This document shows, one piece after another, positions 34,716-45,700 of a stretch of DNA of 64,000 nucleotides. The notes beneath the pieces are model-generated. The model had not been told where the DNA came from. It saw only the letters and a list, made by a program, of their open reading frames with translations, and ran no database searches. This DNA is from Chondrosia reniformis (lineage: Eukaryota > Porifera > Demospongiae > Chondrillida > Chondrillidae), in the NCBI GenBank assembly GCA_947172415.1, contig OX359196.1, forward strand, positions 7,007,901-7,071,900, written 5' to 3'. The position numbers and the translations under genes were made by a program. Each line of letters opens with the position of its first letter. The stretch's first letter is position 1.

Positions 34716-37700
34716 ATGGCGGGCGTCAGCCCAGACCCATCCAATTGGAGTAACGAAGCCTTAGCTTCCTTTGCTAAAAGTAATTTGAACTTAACTGTAC
34801 CCGTAAACCAGGCTACAAGACTGATAATTATTAATAAAATCAAGCGTTATTTACATGTTGAAGAAGATAATGCCAAGTTAGAAGAAACAAGAGTTCCAAT
34901 CAACACAAACAATTCAACCAAGCGAGAGACAAAGGAAGCTAGTGATTTCTTTTATTGCGTTTACACCAAAGACAACGAACACGTGTCATGTTTCTGCAGT
35001 GAGAAGGAAGCAATCGAATTTTCAAAGCAATGTATGGATGCTCGATTTAAAAAGTTTAAAACCAAGCAAGAAGCAGAACAGTTTAAAAGAGATGATCTAA
35101 AATCAAGCCAGACGCTCCCAGTGGCCGCCAGTGAGAGGCCCAACGATTTCAAAGACCCGAAACAGCAGGAACGCAATGCGTTAAAAAGAGCTATTGAAAG
35201 CGGAGATGTTGATAAATTTAATGAGACAATTTGGAGCAACCCTAGGTTTGTGGTACATAGTTTCACTGAGGCTAAGTATTTAACACTGCCCTGTGATACA
35301 TGTGACCACATGTTAGTGCTAATCTGTTAATATGGTAGAATGTTCTACAAAATGTAACACCTTTTGTGTTGTATGTGATGATTGCTGCTATGTTTGATAA
35401 ATGAGTGAATAATGATAACAAGCCCTTGTATCTGTAACTGGACAGAGACATTGTCTGAGGTAGTTCATATTAGCATCATCAATGTGCTCACATTCCATAA
35501 CTTGTCTTAGTACATACACTTGTAGTATGGCTTCTTTGGTTTGTTATAAGTACATTTCACTTGTTTTTAACACCAAAAATACATACGTATACATACTGCC
35601 TTTTTATTTTCTAGATTTTTGGTCTCCAATGGGGATGCCCCTTCAATTATTTTTCCAGGATCATATCAAAATGCCTTGCACATTGCTGTTGCTAAGAACC
35701 AACTGGAAATGTGTAAGAGTATTTTATGTATTCTAAATAGCAGCCATTTTTGGGAGTTGCTCTATCCAATGGATACTGAAGAAACTAGGGAGACCAGAAA
35801 GAGTCGTTTAATAGATCTGTATGCAAACAGGCAAACGGGTAGACCTGGGGTAATGGTACAAGTACGTTCACACTGTCACAGTATTGTAAGTGTCTAGTGT
35901 GTCTAGTTAACCAAAGAATACTTTTGGTTTCTCTGAAGAACCAGGACACGCCTCTTCATATTGCTGCTAAACATGGTTTTAGAGAGATTGTCCAGTTGCT
36001 GCTTTCCCAGCCTCAAGTTGATGTGAACATCAAGGATAAAGATGGTATGATTGCTTCTGAAGTTATATGTACAAAGGAAGGAGATTCAAAGTTGAAGGCT
36101 GCCATTTCCAAACTATTTGAAGGTAACCATGTGTCATTAGAAATGTTAGCACTTGTTTAAATGAGAACCTATTATTGGATATATAGGTCATTTTCATATG
36201 GCTTATGGCTTTGTTAACAAAAGGTTTCATGGTCACTTTTGACCTAGAGATGCAATATACATGAATTTTACCATCAAATGTTTATTTTCAATCAGATCCA
36301 GCAATTTACTACATCCCCGTGTACCGAACTGAGGACAACTCCACCCCTCCCATCCTGGGTAGCCCCTCCACCTGGAATGAGTGCACCTCTCCAGTGCCCC
36401 AGAAGTCACCTATTGATCCGTGCTATCGCAGCTCAGCCACTGCAGGCCCTATGTCCAATAAACAGGTATGGCCACACTGGACAGCTGCAAATACAGATAT
36501 CAGTGAATATGGCAACTGACAGCTGCTAGTGATGTATTGTGCTGTAGTGTACGCACACTGGAATATCGCTTACTTGGAGCCCACAGCTTAAGAGAGTTTA
36601 TAGGACTTTGTGGTAGAGTGAATGTTAAGTCTATTGTTGATTGGGTTATTGAATGGATTGTTGTACTTCAGTATTAAACTGATTGAAGTGTATGTCTAAA
36701 CTGCAGTCCTGTTTTGACTAGGCCTCTAACTTCTACAAGAAATGGAAGCATTCCAAGGGAAGCCTTCAGAAAGATGTCAGACGCAAGGACTCCGATAAGG
36801 GCTTGGAACATGTTGGAAGGTACCACATTATTTGTAGTGAAATCACTGTCTGTTCATACTTACCTCAGAGCTACCAACCCATTAAAGCACCCATCAGTAT
36901 GAACATTAAGGGAAATCAGTATAAATTGAATATTTTCAGTAAAATATAATATAATCCAGAGTTTAATGATGATTACATAATATTACGTAATCGATTCGAA
37001 TCTTCGGTAGTAGTAGAGGTAGTGATGGAGGTACCCATAGGCACTGGATCGACAAAGTCCTATAAACTCCTGAATTATGGAACATAATTCACTACCGTAC
37101 AGGAAATCAAAAATCCGTAAAAATACAGAAGAATTCGTATGGTTGGTTGGCACGTCTGTTAACTGATCGTATTTCAGAATAATAGCACACTGCACTTTGA
37201 CCCCTTTATCAGCTGTTTAGTTGTACGCTTACCTATGTACACATGTATACATATAGTGAGTGTCCACTATTGTAATTAGGGATTTAGCCAAATTAGAGAA
37301 TGTGCCTTGGAGGGAGTACTGGGAGTTCCTGGACACATCAGTGGACATATCTTCCTCAGAAGGTCTATCCTGCTTAGAGAAGCACCTGAGTACCTCAGGA
37401 AGCTCTGGATATGCAAGACCTCTTCTCCCAATGGACACCAGTGGATCCAGTCCTACCCTGACCAGATCCATCCCAAGCAGCACCGACCAGAAGGAGGATA
37501 TGAGTGCAGTAACTGATGAGCAAATCAAGATGACTTTGATGTTTGAAGAAGATAACTGTACTCTAAAGGGTGATGACATTTCAGAGCTTGTCAGTAAAAT
37601 GAAGGATCTAGATGTAGATGGTCCAAGGGAGAATCTTGATGGCAGAACTTCATCAGTTGTGAAAATGGATAGTTCAGAACCTCAACTGAGTCAGACATTC

Positions 37701-38271
37701 AACTCAGAAGGCTTCAAGACCCCGCAGTTGGCAGCAAGTACTCCAAATGGAATCTTTCTGACAGGGTAGGCAAGCTGAACTACTTTGCATCACCATGGAA
37801 ACATGCGTGGAGTGTTTGTGTAACATAATTTTCTGTCTTGTGTGTCTGCATCCTCCCAAGGGACTCCCCTAGCAAGGTAGACCGTGATGTTTCCATTGCA
37901 CTGGGACACGCGCCCATCAGTGAAAAGCAGTACCCACATGTATCAATGTGGAAGAGGAATGTGGCATCCTATTCTGAAAGTGAACGTAAGAGGTTAGTGG
38001 AAAGGGAATGCCTGCTGTCTGTATGTCTGGACCACCAGTTTTAGTGATGTAAATTGTGTTTCCTTGCAGTTGGCACACTCCACGTGTGAGCTATTCTGGA
38101 CGACGTCTGCCAAGTGGTTCGGCCTCTGCCCTCACAGTTAGCCCCCTGGTGTACACCAGCTCCCCCGGGACACCCCAGTTCACCCCAAGTGGAACCAGAC
38201 CTCGCACACCCTCCCACCATCCCACATTTACCACTCCCAAGAGATTACTTCCCGTGTCTAAGCAAACTTAA
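34716..38271 (+). CDS. ANKLE2: ANKLE2 (LEM, viroplasmin-like and ankyrin protein), 678 aa, 8 exons
   Basis: Exons: 34716-35245, 35615-35849, 35939-36122, 36296-36465, 36722-36819, 37280-37765, 37861-37992, 38070-38271 (2037 nt). The N-terminal segment resembles a LEM domain (L-T-V-P-V-N-Q-A-T-R). It is followed by the viroplasmin/RNase-H1-N-like domain that marks ANKLE2 (F-Y-C-V-Y-T, R-F-K-K-F-K-T-K-Q-E-A-E-Q-F), ankyrin repeats (N-A-L-H-I-A-V, D-T-P-L-H-I-A-A-K-H-G), the W-R-E-Y-W-E-F-L-D block and a Ser/Pro-rich end. In animals and worms ANKLE2 guides BAF dephosphorylation during nuclear envelope reassembly with PP2A and VRK1. No N-terminal transmembrane segment is evident. A polyadenylation signal is at 38460-38465. 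Confidence 0.9.
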
Positions 38272-38735
38272 CATGTCCTTCTCAATTTAACCCTGCTGTT
38301 TTAATTTGTATAAACGTTTCAGCTGCTCATTGAGAGTTGATTTTATTACATTGATTATTCCTTAAAATGAAGTTGGTTATTGAAAAAATTGCCAGCGGTG
38401 TATCCTTCTAGCAAACACTTGTGGTTTTGTATATCTAGAGCCTAACGTGCAATGTATTGAATAAAGATTCGAGTCGAACGGTTAGTTCTTGCTATTTATC
38501 TAGACTGCTGTGCGCTTGATTGTTCGTGTATCTATGGCTTGACAGAGTGTATGTCTAAAATCGTGTTCACCCGTTAACTTGCGATTGATTGACATTCGTA
38601 CTTTAATTATATCTTTAGTATGATCTAACTGATGTACGTAGCTATATGCTTGCTTTGTATTCTACAATTAGAGATTATGTAACGTTTTCAGACATCTCTT
38701 GATATTCCTTATGGGCTGCGGTTTGATCACTTGCG
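38272..38735. other. Intergenic, ANKLE2 to Death/ankyrin gene
   Basis: ANKLE2 3' UTR with AATAAA at 38460-38465, then an AT-rich stretch without recognisable promoter motifs or repeats. Confidence 0.5.
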
Positions 38736-41700
38736 ATGGAAGATGACAGAGACATTAATTTGAGAAAGTTAGTTCAGTACATTACTGCTCTATATAGTAT
38801 GACCTCATCGACTGCATGTGCTGTACGTGTTCAATAGAGTAAAGCTGTGCCAAGCAAAGCACATGGAGATTCTTCAGAGGGTTATTATTGACGAGGTACC
38901 ACACGAATGGATTCCAATTGCAACATCCCTCGGGTTCTCCTTCAATAAAGTTAATACCATTAAGAGTGATCACAGTATCCATGGTAATGGTCGTTGCCTT
39001 TATGTCGTTTTTGGTGTTTGGTTGAGAGGGGAGAATGGTACTGGAGATAGGGACAGAACTTTAGAGACAATGTGTGGAGCATTAGAAGATTGTGACTGTA
39101 GAGATGAAGCTGAAATGCTTTTAAAGGAAATTGAGACATTCATCCACAAGGTAGGTCCTTGTGATTCTCACAGTGATTCAGGTGTATGTCAATAAAGCTA
39201 CTTGTATGTGATAAGGCATATTTATGTGTTCATAATTATCATTTATAAGCATCACCAACACAAATCTCTACAAGATTGGATGCTCAATTGGGAGGTATAC
39301 CTCCAGGTGTTACTGATGTAGTGTTTATGCATGCTTGTATTTGGAGCTATTGATGAAGCAGACCTTTTGAAGAAAGCTATATTGCACTTGTATTGTGTTA
39401 TGTTTGGGCTTGTAATTTTGATAGTGAAGAACTGAATGACTTTGCTCTGTCTAATGAGTGATGAGTTGTATAGTATGCCGTAATGTTACACAACATTTGT
39501 GCACCTCTTTGTAGCAGATTACTCTCCCTGGGAGACCTTTCTTTGGTTGCCATGGTATTTGTGTGACCTCTACTGTTGTAATCCTGATTGCAATCTTGTT
39601 GTATAATCCTTTCTCTGCCCACAAGATAGTGAATCCTTCTAGTTACATGGTAAGACACATCTCCTATATAAACAGATCTAGCCCTCAATCAATTGTGGTA
39701 TTTTGAACACTCTAGGATGCATGTTTGGCATTGAATGAGTTCCTCAACAAAATGTACAACCCAATGTACAAATGTTTGGCGATGTACAAAGGAGAGAGAA
39801 CTGGCATCCCCAATGCAAGTGACTTCGCTAATGTTAGTTCACACTGTATATATACATATATATATACTGCATATATATATATATATACTGCATATATATT
39901 CCTCTGAGTTTGTCACATAAAGAGTATTCTTAGGTACAGAATGTAAGCCAGAGAAGGAATGTTGGAGAGTTTGTAATTCAACCCCAGTACCTCGGGAGAC
40001 ATCAAAGGGAAGGGTTCCCTAAACCTCACTTTGATGGAGAACCGCCTGGACAGCTAACATTTCTGGAAGCAGTTAGGATGGGAAATTGGGAGGTTTTAGA
40101 ACAACTCCTGGACTCTGGTACTCAGGACATGGAAGAAGTAAATGAAGTAAGATTTATTACAGTGTCTTCCATTGACACTGTTCAAGTTCTCTCTAATCCC
40201 GCTTAGTTTGGTGCAAACGTGCTTCATATGGCAGCAGTTAGTGGCAACTTGGATGTGCTACATTATTTAGTTCCAATGTTTAAAAAGGGTCTTAGAACTG
40301 AGGACCAGTTTGGTGAAGGCATCCTCCACTATGCCTGTTGTAATACCTTGGACAACCCAAAACTGGTGTCCCACGTGATTGATGATCTCAAAGTCTCTAG
40401 ATACACTAGAAATAAGGTAAGCAAGCCTCCATTCATATTGTATACATCTGCTGTATAGTATTGAGGACACTGTACTATACAACAGATGAAAATCTGAATA
40501 GCACTAATGCAGGACCTGAGGAAAAGTGTAATTGGATTCAAATAGGCCTCATACTGTATAATAGATGTAATATGTAGGAAAATGTATGCTTCATATATAC
40601 AGGCCTCTTACTGTATAATAGATGTAATATGTAGGAAAATGTATGCTTCATATATACAGGCCTCTTACTGTATAATAGATGTAATATGTAGGAAAATGTA
40701 TGCTTCATATATACAGGCCTCTTACTGTATAATAGATGTAATATGTAGGAAAATGTATGCTTCATATATACAGGCCTCTTACTGTATAATAGATGTAATA
40801 TGTAGGAAAATGTATGCTTCATATATACAGGCCTCTTACTGTATAATAGATGTAATATGTAGGAAAATGTATGCTTCATCATAATACATTATAATTGAGG
40901 ATATCTACCCAGCTCTTGTGGTAGGGTAAGATATTGACACACATGTACATCTTTACACATTATGTAGATAGGAAGAACTCCACTAATGAAAGCTTGTCAG
41001 TGTGGAAACATGGCTATTGTGAAGTTGTTGTTAGACAAGTATAAAGTTGCTATTGAGTCAACAGACATTGTAAGCACAAGAGTGTATATAGCCTTGCTAT
41101 CTATTTGTGTGTATATGAGTCACTTGTCATGTGTTTTATATGTTTACATACATATGTGAATTGCTATGATAACCACACAGGAAGGGTGGAGTGCAGTCTT
41201 ACTGGCTTGTCGCCACGGTAACCTGGGCATTGTGCAATCACTGCTTACAAAATACAAAGCTAATATTAATCACAGAACAAAGGTTGGTTGGTATTCTTGT
41301 TAGTAACTGCATGTTTCTTAGCTCTTGATGTTCTCTCTGTTATACACTTGTAGGATGGTGTCACTGCTCTGCATAGCGCAGCTTTAAGTGGAAATCTTAC
41401 CTTACTGAAATACCTATTGGCCACCTATCCCAAGTTACTGGCTAAAGGAGATAAATATAGTAACAGTGTACTACATTTCAGCAGTCACAATGATCTGGAC
41501 AGTCCCGAACTTGTTTCTTATTTAATTGAAAAGGAAGGACTTTACATTAATTCACAGAATATGGCAAGTCTTGCTACGTATATCCACCTACTGCACAATG
41601 CTGACTATCTGCTGCTCCACTCTTAGGATGGCCTGACCCCTCTGATGGCAGCATGTACACATGGCAAGGTAGCCATTGGACACTTTTTAATTCAAAAACA

Positions 41701-42484
41701 CAGACTTGCAATACAGCAGCAAGATAATGTTAGTATTATATTATTGTACTGTCCATTCAGCATGCTTCTGGTCAAAGAGTGTAGCTATCCAGTGATGTAC
41801 AGGCTCAAGGATTTCAGACTAGACTCTCATTTGATCTTTACCTGTAGTTTGGTAAGACAGCCCTTTTGCATGCTGCTGGGGGAGGCCATCTTAATGTGAT
41901 CCAAATGTTAGAGGAACAGAGAGCTGGCAGCATTAAGTTTGTCTCAAAAGTGAGGGTGAAGTGGGTGAAATACTAACCACATTTGTGTGATTTATGTAAG
42001 GCCTTTTGTTTATAAAAGATGTCTCTTATAATACGTACATCTACCAAATGAGAAGCATGTATAAATCAGTGTATGCAATTACAGTACAAATATCTACCAA
42101 ACTCAAAGAGATTAGATGATAGAAATCAGCATCAAATCACATATCATTATGACAGTGTTCATCATTAATTTTCTGTATATACATTATAAACTATATATGA
42201 AGTTATTGTCAATTTCAGTTATGTATGTACGTATATACAGTTATAGTACATATAGTTACAGTATGTGTTGATCTACGTACATGTAGTATGGATTGAATGC
42301 CCTTCACATGGCCTGCTACAGGGGCCATCTTGATGTTGTCAAGTACATCATTCCCATATACGGAAGTCAGATGCACAATTTTACAGTGACAGGCTACGAC
42401 TGCATGAAGTTTGCCGACCATAACAATCACCACCATATTAAGGAATACCTACTGACAGTTGGATACAAAGCTACTAGAAACTGA
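38736..42484 (+). CDS. Death-domain, transmembrane, ankyrin-repeat protein (610 aa, 12 exons)
   Basis: Exons: 38736-38767, 38838-39150, 39518-39649, 39716-39832, 39934-40146, 40207-40416, 40968-41069, 41181-41282, 41354-41563, 41627-41728, 41848-41949, 42287-42484 (1833 nt). Residues about 20-110 look like a Death domain (W-I-P-I-A-T-S-L-G-F, V-W-L-R, L-E-T-M-C-G-A-L-E). A hydrophobic segment near 128-144 would cross the membrane. The rest is ankyrin repeats (A-N-V-L-H-M-A-A-V-S-G-N, G-R-T-P-L-M-K-A-C, D-G-V-T-A-L-H-S-A-A). From exon 3 on every exon is phase 0-0, and repeats occupy 102- or 210-nt exons. One intron uses a GC donor (41564). It looks like a signalling adaptor at a membrane; ligand and partner are unknown. 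The first two short exons are less certain. Confidence 0.85.
40544..40880. repeat. 57-bp intronic minisatellite (about 6 copies)
   Basis: Near-identical 57-bp units containing AGGCCTCTTACTGTATAATA in the intron after exon 6 of the Death/ankyrin gene. The unit is a multiple of three, so long artificial ORFs arise on both strands. Confidence 0.95.
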
Positions 42485-42785
42485 GATTTTAACACTATGT
42501 ATAGTTAAATATAATGTACCTTTGTATAATATTTGTATGTTTATAAGCTATTGTGTGTTGTATATACATGCTTTTTAATATAATTCTAATACCAATATCT
42601 TACTATAAATGAACTGTAGTATTGCAGTTGTTATGAATGAATAACGTTTATCCTATGCATAGCTAAATTTGAGGGCAACAGTAAAACTAATACTAAACCA
42701 TGAAATGTAAATGACATTTTCTCTTTATGTATACTGTAATGTATGTACACACAGTTCATTAAAAAGCAGGTTTTGCTGAAACAAA

Positions 42786-45700
42786 CTAAACTTCCGAAAA
42801 GGGACTAATGGCAGCCCCCGAGCTACTGCTATACTTGTTGAAGTCTATTCTCAGCATCATTTGGGCCAAGTGAGGACTGTACTGGTGATCTTTGATTCCT
42901 GACAGCAAACGGAACAACAGTGTTGACTGACAATTAAAGTCCTATATTGAAAAACATTGACATGCAACACAGCATACAAACTCATACATTGATATAGTAC
43001 AAAATTGGACTATTACTGCTACTAAGACGTACTCGTGACAGCATGTTGATCTGAGCTTTGTCTCTTTCAACAAAGCTTAAGTTGCTAGAATGTAAAATGG
43101 CACAAAATGAAGTACAAATGGCCAAAATATCGTTAAGGCAGCTCGACACCTATCAAGGAGGAACACATCCACATACTAACACAACACATTTCAGTCACAT
43201 TTAACTACATAAGTTTCAATATGTGTGATACAAGTATAGACATGAATAATCTAAAACACCATTTCCTGAACCACAGTTAGATACATATGAAGCTAAGGAA
43301 ACACTATGAATAGAAGAATAGACTATACCACTATATTCCTAGAGGTTTGGCTGACATATTACCTATAGAGCTTTGGATGAGGATATATATTATAGATCAG
43401 ACATCATATAATACAACAAAGCAATGTATACACATACATAGGAAACATAACATTAGAATATGATATACATAAAGTAAACTGACTAAATACATCTATAGAA
43501 GACACTTACAGGCAGCATTGAGAAGAAGAGTTGACCTAACAAACTCGACACAAAGTTCTCATGAGCCAATTTAATACTTTCAAAATCCAAAGTTGAAGTA
43601 ATATTCTCCAGCAGCAAAGAGAACTGGGATTCCAGAACATCAACCTACAAAATGATTAATCTAACACATCATTTTTAACATGCTACATCTACTTTAGAGT
43701 AAAAAAGCCTATAGGGAACTAAACCTAGTAAGAGCTTTGGATGAGGATACAAGAGTTTTCTCCTATATAAAATAAGGATTCCTTCCTTAGTTTTTTTCTT
43801 CTCCACTGGGCCAGCACTACGTATGCACTAGTGGGACTCGTAAGTCCTTAGCTCCACAGACTAGGTCTGCCGAGCCTTACCTGAATGTAATACTGAAGGT
43901 TGTCAATGAGGAATGCCATGTGAGTCCTAAGCTGCCAGAGAGAGCTCAGTGCTGCTGCTCTCTCCTTGTGCCGCATCTGCAGGCTCCAAGCATGATGGAG
44001 AGCCATCTGGACCCGTCGAGCATTCAAGAGGAACTTAAACAAAATGTTGTACCTGCATCCACATAGGTACAGTATACTTAACACATAGAAGTGCACATAA
44101 TATACGTACATCTGTGATACTCCTGTACAGTAGGAAGATGTTGGAGGAGAGCAAACTAATGTGAACATACTGATCAAGTATTTTTGGTGTAAAGAGGATC
44201 TGCAGTGGCCAAGCTGGCTTGTACGAGAGTCCAATGGTGGACCATCCCACCCCTACTCCATAGCCATCTGTAGCTGTGAGGGTAGGACGGAAGATATGTG
44301 GAGGAGAGGAGGGAGATGTGTGGAGGGAGGGGGAGATGGGTGGAGGGAGGAGGAAGATGTGTGGAGGGAGGAGGGAGATGTGTGGAGGGAGGAGGAAGAT
44401 GTGTGGAGGGAGGAGGGAGATGTGTGGAGGGAGGAGGAAGATGTGTGGAGGGAGGAGGGAGATGTGTGGAGGGAGGAGGAAGATGTGTGGAGGGGAGGAG
44501 GGAGATGGGTGGGAGGGAGATGTGTGGAGGGGAGGAGGGAGATGGGTGGGAGGGAGATGTGTGGAGGGAGGAGGGAGATGGGTGGGAGGGAGATGTGTGG
44601 AGGGAGGAGGGAGAGGTTGAAGGGAGGACATGACTCACCTTTCTTTTCATTTGAAGGGGGTAGTGTTAAAGAAAAGTGTTTTGTGATGCTCTCATCATCG
44701 ATGCCTACCTTTGTCATTGACTGCTGAAAAGCTACATTTGCATCTGCAAATAATACACACGCAGCTAACAAGACAGGAAGTACATAGACACTCAGCTAAC
44801 AAGACAGGAAGTACATAGACACTCAGCTAACAAGACAGGAAGTACATAGACACTCAGCTAACAAGACAGGAAGTACATAGACACTCAGCTAACAAGACAG
44901 GAAGTACATAGACACTCAGCTAACAAGACAGGAAGTACATGGACACTCAGTTAAGAAGACAGGAAGTACACGGACACGCAGCTAACAAGACAGGAAGTAC
45001 ATACACACTCAGCTAACAAGACAGGAAGTACATACATACTCAGCTAAGAAGACAGGAAGTACATGGACACGCAGCTAAGAAGACAGAAATATGTAGTCGG
45101 TTGCCTAACCATGCTGAGAAGTGCCAGTTACTGGTTTTCTCAGGAGATCCTGTGCCTGGTCGATGAAGCAGAGGAACAGTTCTCCGCGGCCCAAGAGATA
45201 AAAGTCCTTTACCGTCTAACATGGTACAGGTTGCACACATGTACATGTGATAGTCATGTGATGCACATACAATGCATAAAGACATACCTGCAGATGACCA
45301 ACTAGATCAGCATCCTCTACAATCAGCTTCCACAAGTTCTGTAAGGAAAGTCATTCTCATGAGTATATTATGTACCACAGACACACCTCCCCGGTATAGA
45401 CACACCTCCCCGGTACAGACACACCTCCCTGGTATAGACACACACCCCGGTACAGACACACCTCCCCGGTATAGACACACCTCCCCGGTACAGACACACC
45501 TCCCCGGTACAGACACACCTCCCTGGTACAGACACACCTCCCCGGTACAGACACACCTCCCCGGTACAGACACACCTCTCCAACATGATCTCTAATGGTG
45601 TCAATGACAGACTCAAATTCAAATTGAGAGAAAACCAGCTTCTTCTTCAGATCTCCCAGCAGAGTGGCAAACCTGGTCTCCTCTGCTCGTGACAAGATGT

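Noticed and set aside
36905..37279. Possible extra exon or gene in an ANKLE2 intron
   Set aside because: No family signal, no phase-compatible splice sites; exons 5 and 6 already join cleanly.
40538..40884. Repeat-rich ORFs of about 100-114 codons on both strands
   Set aside because: They follow from a 57-bp intronic minisatellite (19 codons per unit) in the Death/ankyrin gene.
44035..44771. Several overlapping ORFs of 110-198 codons on both strands
   Set aside because: Artefact of a 21-bp purine-rich repeat; real TUBGCP4 exons 12 and 13 flank it.
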